From Haloimpatiens massiliensis (GTDB taxonomy: Bacteria > Bacillota > Clostridia > Clostridiales > Clostridiaceae): a stretch of 64,000 nucleotides of DNA. The translations under genes were made by a program, and so were the position numbers. This document shows, piece after piece, positions 51,612 to 61,365 of the stretch; positions within the stretch are counted from its first letter, which is position 1; each line of letters begins with the position of its first letter. The stretch lies in contig NZ_LT854640.1 of assembly GCF_900184255.1 (NCBI RefSeq), forward strand, positions 1,983,103 to 2,047,102, written 5' to 3'. Below the pieces are notes generated by a model, which was not told the origin of the DNA, did no database searches, and saw only the letters and a program-made list of their open reading frames with translations.

Positions 51612-54428
51612 TTATGATTTGCGCTTGTTTTTTTTGATTTTTAAAAGTTCCGATGTATTTAACGAATCATTTTCTTTAGTTTCTTCTTGTGATAAACCTT
51701 TAGCTTTTTTATCTATAGGAATATTATTTTTATATAATGTTTCTTTAGTTTTTTTACTAGTATTTTGTTCTAACTTTTTCTCTTCGGTTTCTTCATTAAA
51801 AATTTCTTTTACCTTTTCTTTCTTATTTTTATTCTGAACTATTTTTTTGTTAGGATTTAAAAATAAGTTTATACGAGATAAAATACTTTTTACCTTATTT
51901 TCTAATTTTATATATGGAAATTCTAACTTTCTTATGGCTATATCAAATACAAATAATATTATAGCTAAAGCAATAAAAAAACTAGAAAGCTCCCTCTTAG
52001 TATATACATCTTCTAAGTTTCCTTGAAAAACCTCATTAGGGCTATTTATATACTTTCCTTCTACACCCTTAACCAACTCTTCTAAAGAGCCTTTACCACC
52101 ATCAATTCTGTATTCTGGTGAATAATCCATACTCATAGCACCCATTGCTGAATTTACTATTTGTCCATTCTTTATATCCTTAGCTTTTACAATATATACT
52201 CCATTCTCATCTACTGTAAATTCACCAGAAAATTTATTTATTTCCTTTGGGTACAATTTAATCTTCTTATTTTTCATAGATGGGGTTATTATCTGAGCTT
52301 CAAGTACAGAAGATGAACCCAAATTAGTTCCCTGTACTTCTATAACTCCCTTTTCTCCATCTAACTTAGTATTTACGTGCATAGAATCATTATTATAATT
52401 TTCTATACTCCAATTTATTAAGTTTTGCCATATTTTTAAGTTTTTATCCCATGAAATAAAGTTTTTACTCCATTTTCCATTCATATCTGAATTCCATGCT
52501 GCTGTTTTACCTAATCCATATTGCCACACCGTAAGTATTGGATCATCCTCTGGTGTTTTAAGTACTACTTTGGAAGTTTTTTTAGGCGTAGCCCCTATAT
52601 ATCCTAAAAGATCTGGGAAACCATTTTCATATACTCCTGAAAGTACAGCATGAGAGGATTGAACCACAGGAGTAAATTTCTTATTATTTAAATAGGTCCT
52701 AGCAGCCATAAATGTTTCCTTTGCAAATATCCTTGGTATGCTGCCTGAATTATCTGTATAATAAAATCTTCCTCTTGCACCCTTCGCTATATTTTTTAGA
52801 AGTATTCTATCGGAATCTGAACCTACAGCTACTGTAGATACAGTTATATTTTTATTTTTAAAATCCCTTATTAGAGTATCATACCCTTCTCTTTCAGCTT
52901 GGCCATCAGTTAATAAAATCATATGTTTTATTTCAGCCTTACTACCTTTTAATGAATTGTATCCCTCATATAATGCAGGCAATATACTAGTTCCTCCACC
53001 AGACCTTATAGTTCCTATGGAGTCTCTTATGGTCTTTCTATCCTTTACATTTTGTCTTTTAACCACCCAATATTGTGCATCATCAAAGGCAATTACTCCA
53101 ATTTCATCTTTCTCTCTTAAAAATTCTGAAGTCCTTGCTGCAGCTTCCTTAGCAAGCTCCATTTTTTCCCCACTCATGCTGCCAGATCTATCTATTACCA
53201 GCATCATAGCTATAGATGGTATCTCTTTCTTTCCTCGCATATCCATGTATACGGGTAAAACATCTTCTAGGGGTGTTTTAGCATATCCTCCTAGTGCAAA
53301 GGAGTTATCTCCTCCTACCGCTATAAAACCTCCACCTAAATCTCTTACGTATGTGTTCAATGAATTTAAAAATCCGCTACTTAAATTTTCAGAAGATACA
53401 TTACAAGTTATTATGCTCTTATATTTAGACAAAGTTTTTATATCAGAGGGCTCTGCCCCTGCTTTTACCAATTGAAAATCAACATTAGATGCTCTTAATA
53501 TGTTAATCATTTCTGAAGAATCTTTTTTATTATCTTCAATCACTAAAATTTTAACCTTATGCTTTACATTAGTAAAAGCTGATGCTTCATTATTCCTTAA
53601 CTCCTGATCCCCTTCTGGCTCTATAACCACTTTATAGGTTTTAAAGCCTCCCTCTTTAGCTTTATCTTTAAAAATAAATCTATTGTCACCCTTAGTTATC
53701 TTAACTGTAGACTCACCTTTTTTTGCATTATCACTAAAAAAATTAACTTTACAGTTAGTATTTATATTGCTTTTTATATTAACTATAACATTAAATTCTT
53801 CTCCCACTCTAACGTTTTCTGGCACTTCAACCTTATGTATCGCCGCATCTTTTTTTTCATCATTTCCTATTTCATAAACCTTGAAATCCACCTTTTGTTC
53901 TTTTAATGTGGATATTAGTTTAGAACTTTCCCCTTGATTTTCCTTTCCATCGGTTATAAGAACAATTCTTTTTTTATTTCCTTCTCCAATATTTAAAAGA
54001 CCACTCACTATAGCATTTTCTATATTAGTATAGCTCTTTACTGGCTCCGTTTGAATTCCTGAAAAAATAGTTTTTTTAGAAACAAAATTTTCTATAATGG
54101 CATTTTGCCCAAAAGTCATTATCCCCACCAAGTCATCTCTTTTTTTATTCTCTATAGACTTTTTTACAAACTCCTCTATTTTTTCTTTATTATTGCTGAT
54201 ACTATCTGAAGAATCTACTAAAAATATAGTACTTGTATCCTTAGCCTTCCACACTAGACTTAATCCGCTTAAAGAAAAAATTAAGACTATAATAAGTAAA
54301 CTCCTAACTAGAAGCAATAATCTCTTTTTCATTTTATTTATTTCTAATTTTCTCCCTGTATACCAAAAAAATATCAATAACACAGGTAACAAAAGTAGTA
54401 TGAACTGTTTTTCAAAATGAAATTTCAA
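51612..54428 (-). CDS. Large membrane protein with two von Willebrand factor A regions
   Basis: A 938-residue BatA-like protein. Two N-terminal membrane segments (about 8-22 and 38-58) are followed by a first VWA-like domain (FLVDSSDSISNNKEK, about 68-200), a beta domain (about 200-290), a glutamine-amidotransferase-like region (about 295-395, with GGGFIAVGGDNSFALGGY) and a second VWA with an intact MIDAS motif DRSGSMSGEK (about 410-590, with ILLTDGQ). A further membrane segment lies near 828-845 and the tail is highly Lys/Glu-rich. Relatives act in envelope or secretion-linked complexes; function here unknown. Monocistronic. Confidence 0.88.
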   Translation of the reverse strand: MKFHFEKQFILLLLPVLLIFFWYTGRKLEINKMKKRLLLLVRSLLIIVLIFSLSGLSLVWKAKDTSTIFLVDSSDSISNNKEKIEEFVKKSIENKKRDDLVGIMTFGQNAIIENFVSKKTIFSGIQTEPVKSYTNIENAIVSGLLNIGEGNKKRIVLITDGKENQGESSKLISTLKEQKVDFKVYEIGNDEKKDAAIHKVEVPENVRVGEEFNVIVNIKSNINTNCKVNFFSDNAKKGESTVKITKGDNRFIFKDKAKEGGFKTYKVVIEPEGDQELRNNEASAFTNVKHKVKILVIEDNKKDSSEMINILRASNVDFQLVKAGAEPSDIKTLSKYKSIITCNVSSENLSSGFLNSLNTYVRDLGGGFIAVGGDNSFALGGYAKTPLEDVLPVYMDMRGKKEIPSIAMMLVIDRSGSMSGEKMELAKEAAARTSEFLREKDEIGVIAFDDAQYWVVKRQNVKDRKTIRDSIGTIRSGGGTSILPALYEGYNSLKGSKAEIKHMILLTDGQAEREGYDTLIRDFKNKNITVSTVAVGSDSDRILLKNIAKGARGRFYYTDNSGSIPRIFAKETFMAARTYLNNKKFTPVVQSSHAVLSGVYENGFPDLLGYIGATPKKTSKVVLKTPEDDPILTVWQYGLGKTAAWNSDMNGKWSKNFISWDKNLKIWQNLINWSIENYNNDSMHVNTKLDGEKGVIEVQGTNLGSSSVLEAQIITPSMKNKKIKLYPKEINKFSGEFTVDENGVYIVKAKDIKNGQIVNSAMGAMSMDYSPEYRIDGGKGSLEELVKGVEGKYINSPNEVFQGNLEDVYTKRELSSFFIALAIILFVFDIAIRKLEFPYIKLENKVKSILSRINLFLNPNKKIVQNKNKKEKVKEIFNEETEEKKLEQNTSKKTKETLYKNNIPIDKKAKGLSQEETKENDSLNTSELLKIKKNKRKS

Positions 54429-54509
54429 ACTTAGCCCTCCTTTTTTATCCAGTCTTTATATCTATTTTGGCAGAAGAACATTTTTTTGTAAAGAATATTT
54501 AAATAATTA

Positions 54510-54666
54510 GGTACATGAAAATAAATAACAAGTTAAAGATGCTGATATATTTTGTGTCAGACAAGGAAGCAGGTTCCGCCCCTAATAGAACTATCGGTGG
54601 AACCTGCTGACGCAGTATGACGCAAAATAGATTAGCATACTGACTTGTTATTTATTTGAATGCACC
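54510..54666. mobile_element. Family A MITE-like element, copy 5 (157 bp)
   Basis: Starts GGTACATGAAAATAAATAAC, ends TTTGAATGCACC. TTA at 54507-54509 and 54667-54669. Confidence 0.85.
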
Positions 54667-54749
54667 TTACTCTACTAAGATATGATTATTACCATAGATA
54701 ATCATGAAATAAGATTTCAATAGATTTTTTAACATTATTAGCGCATAAT

Positions 54750-54782
54750 ATAAAAAGCGATATGATTAAAATCATATCGCCT
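54750..54782 (-). terminator. Terminator of the cold-shock gene
   Basis: GCGATATGAT and ATCATATCGC with a 4-base loop; minus strand ends TTTTTATAT. About 35 bases past the csp stop codon. Confidence 0.85.
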
Positions 54783-54814
54783 TATATATCAACTTATCGT
54801 TAATTCGCTATCTA

Positions 54815-55015
54815 CTATAGTTTAACTACGTTAGAAGCTTGAGGTCCTTTTTGTCCTTCAACTACTTCGAATTCAACTTCTTGACCTTCTTCTAAAGATT
54901 TGAATCCGTCTCCTTGGATAGCTGAGAAATGTACGAATACGTCATTTTCTCCTTCTACAGATAAAAATCCGAATCCTTTTTCTTTGTTAAACCATTTTAC
55001 TGTACCTTTTTTCAT
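54815..55015 (-). CDS. cspA: Cold-shock protein (CspA/CspB family)
   Basis: A 66-residue single-stranded nucleic-acid-binding protein. The ATG at 55015 (MKKGTVKWFNKEKGFGFL) has GGAGG seven bases upstream; the 5-residue longer frame is rejected. Both RNA-binding motifs are present: KGFGFL (RNP1) and VFVHFSAI (RNP2), in a complete five-strand OB fold. It acts as an RNA chaperone. Sequence upstream (to about 55080) may form the untranslated leader, but no conserved cold box was identified. Codon use is GC-richer than neighbours, as expected for a highly expressed gene. Confidence 0.96.
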   Translation of the reverse strand: MKKGTVKWFNKEKGFGFLSVEGENDVFVHFSAIQGDGFKSLEEGQEVEFEVVEGQKGPQASNVVKL

Positions 55016-55660
55016 TTTAAATTCCTCCATATTCCTTAAATAAATTAAATATATTTATAGATAAAGGGTGTTCACATATAACCTTAATACTGAATTAATG
55101 CCATATGGAGAAACTGAGTCAATTTAATATAATAGAAAACACATCCATTAAATACTAAATAGGAACTAATTTCTTAATCTTCATCTATAAATTTGTTCTT
55201 ATTAATTCTACACCTTTAAGAAAGAAATTTCAAGTAAAAAAATAAAATTATTAATTTTTTTAATTTATTTAGTTCTTATTGACTTATTTCTACCAAATAG
55301 TATTATTTTCCCTGTCTAGCCCTTATATTTATTTATACTCAAATCCCTAAAAAATATACTGTTTTTCATAATTTAAATAGCTAATTTTCAATAAAAATTA
55401 CTTCATATATTCACAATTACTTTTTATATAAAACTATCACTCTAAAATTATTTTTTATTAATCCTTATTTACTACTCCCTACCCTAATATATTAATATAA
55501 CATCACCAATAGTGAGAGTGGATTACGAATTGTAAATTGACATTTTAAAATATTATTTAAAAAATAAATATATTTTATCGTATCTATAGATTTTACATAT
55601 ATACATAACTTAAATCAAAAAAATCAAATACAATTATTAAAGAAGGGAGTGTACATATAT
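55016..55660. other. 645-bp non-coding region
   Basis: AT-rich; contains the promoter and leader of the cold-shock gene at its left end and the promoter of the reductase gene at its right end. No repeat family member, ORF with binding site or hairpin of note was recognised between about 55140 and 55600. Confidence 0.5.
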
Positions 55661-56809
55661 ATGAACGATTTACCTAAAATGTTTAATGAATTTAGCGAAG
55701 CGAGAAGAGAAGGATTTATAAAGATTAAAAATTTAAAAGAAGAAGGGAAAAAAATAGTAGGCACCTTCTGTGCTTTTACTCCTTGTGAAATTATGATGGC
55801 TGCAGACGCCATTCCTGTTTCCCTTTGTGGAATGAGTGAAGAACCTGTTTCTGATGCTGAAAGAGATTTACCTAGAAATTTATGTCCTTTAATAAAATCT
55901 AGTTATGGTTTTGCTATAACACAAAAATGCCCTTACTTCTATTTCTCAGATATCATAGTTGGCGAAACTACCTGTGATGGCAAAAAGAAAATGTATGAAT
56001 ACTTAAGCCAAATAAAACCTATGCACGTAATGCAACTTCCTCAAACTGTAAACCATGAAAGATCTATGGAAATCTGGCGGGGAGAAATGATCGCTCTAAA
56101 AAAAGCATTAGAAAATCAATTCCAAATAGAAATCTCTGAAGAAAAAATTAAAGAGAGCATAAAACTAAAAAATAAAGAAAGAAAAATCTTAAGAGAATTC
56201 TATGAGTTAGGAAAACTTTGTCCACCACCTATGACTGGTCTTGAGATGCTTCAAGTACTATATGGAACAGACTTTAGCATGGACAAAAATAAACAAAATA
56301 ATGACATAAAATCTTTAATAGAAGAAATCAAAAAGAAATACAATGAAGGTGAAAGAAAGGTATCAGAAAAAGCTCCTAGAATACTTATAACTGGATGTCC
56401 TATGGGTGGAGCTACAGAAAAAATAATAAAAATAATTGAAGAAAGTGGTGGAGTTGTAGTTTGCTTTGAAAACTGCAGTGGAATAAAATCCAAATACTCT
56501 CTTGTAGATGAAGACAAAAACGTATACGATGCTTTAGCAGAAAGATATCTAAACATAGGATGTTCTTGCATGGCTCCTAATGACAACAGAATTGATTTGC
56601 TTTCTAATTTAATAGATGAGTATAAAATAGATGGAGTACTAGATATGATTTTACAAGCATGTCATACTTTCAACGTAGAAACTAAACGTATAAGGGATTT
56701 TGTAACAAAGGAAAAAGGTATTCCTTATACAAGTATAGAAACAGATTACTCTCAATCTGATATTGGACAACTTAAAACTAGAATATCCGCATTTATTGAA
56801 ATGCTTTAA
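55661..56809 (+). CDS. Double-cubane-cluster reductase / 2-hydroxyacyl-CoA dehydratase-like protein
   Basis: A 382-residue protein of the HgdB/BadD superfamily. Start at ATG 55661 (MNDLPKMFNEFSEARREGF) with AGAAGGGAG upstream. Cys residues expected to hold iron-sulfur clusters: FCAFTPCEIMMAA, RNLCPLIKSSYGF, QKCPYFYFSDIIVGETTCDGKKK (seen as ETTCDGKKKMYE), GCPMGGATEK, CFENCSGIK and GCSCMAPN. Single-subunit members next to no CoA genes, like this one, fit the double-cubane reductases rather than dehydratases. An ATP-dependent activator (HgdC-like) would be needed but is not adjacent. Substrate unknown. Confidence 0.88.
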   Translation: MNDLPKMFNEFSEARREGFIKIKNLKEEGKKIVGTFCAFTPCEIMMAADAIPVSLCGMSEEPVSDAERDLPRNLCPLIKSSYGFAITQKCPYFYFSDIIVGETTCDGKKKMYEYLSQIKPMHVMQLPQTVNHERSMEIWRGEMIALKKALENQFQIEISEEKIKESIKLKNKERKILREFYELGKLCPPPMTGLEMLQVLYGTDFSMDKNKQNNDIKSLIEEIKKKYNEGERKVSEKAPRILITGCPMGGATEKIIKIIEESGGVVVCFENCSGIKSKYSLVDEDKNVYDALAERYLNIGCSCMAPNDNRIDLLSNLIDEYKIDGVLDMILQACHTFNVETKRIRDFVTKEKGIPYTSIETDYSQSDIGQLKTRISAFIEML

Positions 56810-56848
56810 CAACACTAAAAAAATATATTGTGAGATAATACATTGAAT

Positions 56849-57079
56849 AAAAATCTGATTTTAATTCCGTAATAAATGTGGAATTTGGGACTGTTCACAA
56901 TACGCCAAGAACTTCTAAATGTCTCACAGTTAAAACCCCTAAAGCTTTCAAACTCACTCGTTCCTCGTTCAAACATGAAAGCTTCTTAACGGGTCTTTAA
57001 CTGTGAGACATAAGAAGTTCTAAGGCTAATTCAATAGTCCCCAATTCCACATTTATTACTACATTAAAATCAGATTTTT
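56849..57079. repeat. Family B1 palindromic element
   Basis: 231-bp near-palindrome, AAAAATCTGATTTTAATTCC to ATTAAAATCAGATTTTT, nearly identical to the copy at 10730-10960. Confidence 0.85.
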
Positions 57080-57104
57080 AGTTTAATATGTATATGGTTT
57101 GAGA

Positions 57105-57321
57105 GGAGGAACCTGCTAAAGGAGGATTTTCCTCCTCTACGTTACAGAAAATCTTTAATTTATAAATAGAAAAACGCTCATAATATTTTTTAGGCGTAAC
57201 CTTTGGGTAAAATTTATACTACACGTAAAAATAAGGAAATAACTAAAATTTAATACATTTTGCAGTAAAGTAACATTTTTATATGGGTTTTAGCTATATT
57301 ATTTACGTTGGCTATCCGCCA
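57105..57321. repeat. Repeat block C
   Basis: Shares GAGGAACCTGCTAAAGGAGG, TTAGGCGTAACCTTTGGG and GGCTATCCGCCATCAGAAG-type words with the block at 10982-11215, and lies in the same order after a B1 palindrome. Confidence 0.7.
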
Positions 57322-57596
57322 TCAGAAGCGAGTTTGAAAGCTTTAGGTACATGAAAACAAATAACAAGTCAAAGATGCTGGTATATTTTGTGTCAGACAA
57401 GGAAGCAGGTTCCACCGCTAGTAGAACTATCGGTGGAACCTGCTGACGCAGTATGACGCAAAATAGACTAGCATACTGACTTGTTATTTATTTGAATGTG
57501 CCTTAGGGTATTGAAATTTGAAAACATTAGAATTTCTTGGCGTATTGCGAACAGTCTTAAAAAATATATTTATTGTGGACTTAAAGACAGATTTTT
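57322..57596. repeat. Right half of a family B2 element, interrupted by a family A copy
   Basis: AGAAGCGAGTTTGAAAGCTTT before the insertion and GGGTATTGAAATTTGAAAAC after it continue the B2 sequence as seen at 49095-49206. Only the right half of the palindrome is present. Confidence 0.85.
57346..57502. mobile_element. Family A MITE-like element, copy 6 (157 bp), nested
   Basis: Inserted in the B2 half-element. TTA at 57343-57345 and 57503-57505; deleting the element and one TTA restores CTTTAGGGTATTG. Confidence 0.9.
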
Positions 57597-57622
57597 CTTA
57601 TTGCACTTACATCACAATATTC

Positions 57623-59131
57623 TTAACTTCCAAATCTAACTACTACCTGATTTTTTAGCATATTCCAAATTCCTTTGTCTTCCATACCCAATCTCCAAAG
57701 TGCTATACCCTTAATACCCATTTGGTAAGCTTTATCAATTTTAGCCTTGATACTCCTAGTATCTTCAAACCATACTTCGTGTTTTTCTCCCTTTTCATCT
57801 GTATATGCAAAGGTTGGAGTTTGGGTCTTTTCATCAAATATTATATCTTTGTTATATTTTTTAGCTAAATCTACTGCCATATTATAAGTAACATAAGTAT
57901 TTTTTCCAGTAGTTAAATTAAAATCGAATCCAAATACAGAAACTGCTGCAACTACATTTTCCCTAGGCATTTTGGTTATAGTGTATCCTATTACTCTTTC
58001 CATCCATCCTATAGAAACCACAGGTCCTGGACCACTTCCTGGCCATCCATGTTCATTATAAAGCATTATAACTGCTTCATCTAAAACACTACCTATCCTT
58101 CCATAGTCAAAAGGGTCTGAGAAAGGATTAAAAGGCTCATCACTTACTCTAGCTGGAAGAGCTGCAGACACATAGTATCCTTGTTCTTTAAGCTTTCTGG
58201 AAAGTTCCTCATAAAATAATGATAACTTATCCTTATCCTTTAAATACACATCTTCTATATCAATATTGACACCATCAAAATTATACTTCCTTAATAATGT
58301 CAATATATTTTCTATAAAGGCTCCTCTAGTTTCAGCCGTTGAAACCATTTTATTTACTAATTCCTTAGCTAAAGTAGTTCCTCCATCTTTATATAATAAA
58401 TTATGAACTGTAGCCAATACCTTAATATTACTTCTATGTGCTATTAATACTATATTCTTTACATACTCATCTGTAAATTCTCCAAATTTTTCTATACTAG
58501 TAGCCTCCTTAGGATCTATTCTAAACAAAAATAAACCCAGTTCCGGAATACTATTCTTATTATCTATAAAAGACTGATAGGAACTTGGAAGAGCCGGCCC
58601 TTCCTCCCTAGTATAATAGCCCAATATAGTGCTTATAGGTTTTTCTACCCAATATACATTAAAGTTCACTTGTTCTTTAGGTACCCATCCAAATTTATCA
58701 TTATGAAGTTTTACTTTGTACCAATTATCTCTGGAACCCACCATAGACATTTTAGAATTTACAGCCAACTTTTGTAACTCTCTATAAGAAATACTTGGTC
58801 CCACTCTTATACTTACATTATCTATATTTGTCACTACCTCACTATAAAAAGGTATCTTCAGTGATTGGCCAATATAAAGATTTACACTCTTTAATGCATT
58901 TAATTTAATAATACTTTCAACAGTAGTATTTAAAGTTCTAGCTATAGAATATAGCGAATCTCCTGATTGGACAATATAAAAACTAGCAGGTATATAAATT
59001 TTCTGTCCAACATATATTGAATTACTTTGTAAATTATTGTACTCCCTTATTCTACTAGGAACTAAATTAAATTTTATAGCTATGGAATAAAGACTATCTC
59101 TAGGTTTAACATAATAAATAACTGGCAGCAT
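57623..59131 (-). CDS. LysM / SH3 / GH18 spore-cortex or cell-wall lysin (YaaH/SleL-like)
   Basis: A 502-residue protein. Two LysM domains bind glycan (about 4-48: YYVKPRDSLYSIAIKF; 51-94: YIVQSGDSLYSIARTLN), then a bacterial SH3 domain (about 96-155, VSIRVGPSISYREL) and a GH18 domain (about 165-495). The GH18 catalytic motif is DGVNIDIEDV, with the Glu as acid, followed by downstream WRLGMEDKGIW. LysM-GH18 proteins such as YaaH and SleL hydrolyse cortex N-acetylglucosamine bonds in spore germination; the added SH3 domain is unusual for SleL. No signal peptide is obvious. Confidence 0.92.
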   Translation of the reverse strand: MLPVIYYVKPRDSLYSIAIKFNLVPSRIREYNNLQSNSIYVGQKIYIPASFYIVQSGDSLYSIARTLNTTVESIIKLNALKSVNLYIGQSLKIPFYSEVVTNIDNVSIRVGPSISYRELQKLAVNSKMSMVGSRDNWYKVKLHNDKFGWVPKEQVNFNVYWVEKPISTILGYYTREEGPALPSSYQSFIDNKNSIPELGLFLFRIDPKEATSIEKFGEFTDEYVKNIVLIAHRSNIKVLATVHNLLYKDGGTTLAKELVNKMVSTAETRGAFIENILTLLRKYNFDGVNIDIEDVYLKDKDKLSLFYEELSRKLKEQGYYVSAALPARVSDEPFNPFSDPFDYGRIGSVLDEAVIMLYNEHGWPGSGPGPVVSIGWMERVIGYTITKMPRENVVAAVSVFGFDFNLTTGKNTYVTYNMAVDLAKKYNKDIIFDEKTQTPTFAYTDEKGEKHEVWFEDTRSIKAKIDKAYQMGIKGIALWRLGMEDKGIWNMLKNQVVVRFGS

Positions 59132-59189
59132 GCTATCCTTCCTAAAAAATTATTACTCCTTACTATACTATGCTTTTATAGTAAAATAA

Positions 59190-59346
59190 GATACATGGAA
59201 AGAAATAACAAGTCAAAGATACTGGTATATTTTGTGTCAGACAAAGAAGCAGGTTCCGCCGCTAGTAGGACTATCGGTGGAACCTGCTGACGCAATATGA
59301 CGCAAAATAGACTAGCATACTGACTTGTTATTTATTTGAATGTGCC
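59190..59346. mobile_element. Family A MITE-like element, copy 7 (157 bp)
   Basis: Starts GATACATGGAAAGAAATAAC and ends ATTTGAATGTGCC. Flanks are TAA (59187-59189) and TAA (59347-59349), a different triplet from other copies but again duplicated. Confidence 0.85.
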
Positions 59347-59439
59347 TAAGTTATATTATGAAGTAAAACAATATTATTTTCTTAAAAATTCATTATGAAA
59401 AAACTACTGCCAACATAGCAATTATAAAACAAAATAATG

Positions 59440-61041
59440 CTATTTTCTTGAATTAGATGGTTCAAGTCTAACTTTATTTCCTTTAATTTTTATCCCATTA
59501 ACATTTTTAATAACTCTTTCACTTAATTCCTCTGGCACTTCTACAAAAGAGTATTTCTCATATATATCAATTTTTCCTATTTCTTTACCCTTTATCCTAG
59601 CTTCTCTAGCTATGTTATTTACAAAATCTCCTGTAGTAACCTTTTGCTTTCTACCTAAGTTTACAAATAATCTTATCATGCCCTCTTCTGCACCGGTTTG
59701 CTTTCTTTCATCTTGAATATTATTTTCTAATTCTTCACTTTTATTATCCTGGTATTCCATATACATTTTTAGAAGTCCCGCAGCTAAAACTGTTTCATTA
59801 AAACCGTCCTTAGTTAACTGTTTAATATAATTGTAATATCTATTTGGAATTTGCTCTTCTGCAGCTTCTTTTACATCTTGAAGAAAACGCTTCGCTTTTA
59901 TTTCTTCCACTTCTTCTTTATTAGGAACTTTTGCTTCACTTACCTTCATTTTAGTATATCTTTCTATTTCCTTTAACTTTCTTATTTCCCTTGAAGATAT
60001 AAAACTAAAGGCTTTTCCTTCTCTTCCTGCACGTCCTGTTCTACCTGTTCTATGAACATAATACTCATCAAATTGTGGTAAATCATAATTAAATACCACT
60101 TCCACATCATCTACATCTATACCTCTAGCCACCACGTCTGTAGCTACTAGTATCTGTATTATTCCTTTTCTAAATTTATTCATGACCTTATCTCTTTGGT
60201 TTTGGCTTAAATCACCATGAATAGCATCTGCAAAAAATCCTCTTGACTGCAATTCAACTACTAATTCATCCACCATTTTCTTGGTATTGCAAAATACAAC
60301 TGCAAGTTTCGGATTAGATATAACCATTAATCTAGTTAAAAGTTCTAATTTATCCTTTTGCTTTACTACAAAATATTTTTGCTCTATATTAGAAACAGTA
60401 AGTTGCTTTTTTATTACCTTAATTAATTTAGGCTCTTTCTGATATCTTTTAGTTATATCTAAAATAGCTTTGGGCATAGTAGCTGAAAATAATAGAGTTT
60501 GTCTTTCTTCTGGTGTTTCTTTAAGTATTGTCTCTATATCATCTACAAATCCCATATTAAGCATTTCATCTGCTTCATCTAAAGCTACTATATTTATATC
60601 TTTTAACTTAAGAGTTCCCCTTCTCATGTGGTCCATAACTCTTCCTGGAGTTCCTACAACCACTTGAGTTCCTCTTTTTAATTCTCTTATCTGTGCATCT
60701 ATTGATCCACCCCCATATATAGGTGTTACTTTTAAATGCCTTTTATGACTAGAAAGTTTTTTCATTTCTTTTGCAAACTGTATTGCAAGCTCACGAGTAG
60801 GACAAAGTATTATACTTTGAAGTTTTTTACTCTCATCATCTATTTTCTCTATAATAGGAATTCCTATAGCTGCCGTCTTACCTGTACCTGTTTGTGCTTG
60901 ACCTATTACATCTCTTCCTTCTAATACATATGGAATAGCTTTGTATTGAATAGGGGTTGCCTCTTTATATCCCATTTTCTCTATGGTCTTTTTCATTTCA
61001 CTAGATAATTGTAATTGTTCAAAATTAGTATTTTCCTTCAT
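59440..61041 (-). CDS. DEAD-box RNA helicase (DeaD/CshA type)
   Basis: A 533-residue ATP-dependent RNA helicase from the ATG at 61041 (MKENTNFEQLQLSSE) with a GGAGAGG site; the frame start at 61071 is rejected. Motifs in order: Q motif (PIQYKAIPYVLEGRD), AQTGTGKTAA (I), PTRELAIQF (Ia), TPGRVMDHM (Ib), DEADEML (II), SATMP (III), VFCNTKK (IV), VATDVVARGID (V) and HRTGRTGRAGREG (VI). The C-terminal RNA-binding domain (about 455-533, VNLGRKQKVTTGDFVNNIA) is DbpA-type. It unwinds structured RNA, for example in ribosome assembly or in the cold. Confidence 0.95.
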   Translation of the reverse strand: MKENTNFEQLQLSSEMKKTIEKMGYKEATPIQYKAIPYVLEGRDVIGQAQTGTGKTAAIGIPIIEKIDDESKKLQSIILCPTRELAIQFAKEMKKLSSHKRHLKVTPIYGGGSIDAQIRELKRGTQVVVGTPGRVMDHMRRGTLKLKDINIVALDEADEMLNMGFVDDIETILKETPEERQTLLFSATMPKAILDITKRYQKEPKLIKVIKKQLTVSNIEQKYFVVKQKDKLELLTRLMVISNPKLAVVFCNTKKMVDELVVELQSRGFFADAIHGDLSQNQRDKVMNKFRKGIIQILVATDVVARGIDVDDVEVVFNYDLPQFDEYYVHRTGRTGRAGREGKAFSFISSREIRKLKEIERYTKMKVSEAKVPNKEEVEEIKAKRFLQDVKEAAEEQIPNRYYNYIKQLTKDGFNETVLAAGLLKMYMEYQDNKSEELENNIQDERKQTGAEEGMIRLFVNLGRKQKVTTGDFVNNIAREARIKGKEIGKIDIYEKYSFVEVPEELSERVIKNVNGIKIKGNKVRLEPSNSRK

Positions 61042-61254
61042 TCTATATTTCCTCTCCAAATTTATTTGCATACACTAGAGCTTGGTTAAACTATAAACAC
61101 CGCTATTAAGCACTATTAACTCTTATTGGATGTAAATCATACCCTACGCTCCATTGTTCAAAAGCTTTTGGAAATACTTTCTTATTTCTAATAACCTCCA
61201 ATAAGATCACCACTATTTAAGTAAATTTACTAATATTCTATAATTTACAAAATT

Positions 61255-61285
61255 AAAAAACGATACTCAAATGAACATCGTTTTT
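61255..61285. terminator. Terminator after the third MATE gene
   Basis: AAAAAACGAT pairs with ATCGTTTTT around a 12-base loop; usable on both strands, placed 80 bases past the MATE stop codon. Confidence 0.75.
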
Positions 61286-61365
61286 ATTTTACATAAATAA
61301 ACCAAATATATTCACTTTAAATGCATACTAATTTAAAATAACATATTGAAAGCTTCGTGTCAATG

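Noticed and set aside
52957..53475. Plus-strand 172-codon frame
   Set aside because: Antisense to the second VWA domain of the large 51612 gene, whose frame shows clear motifs.
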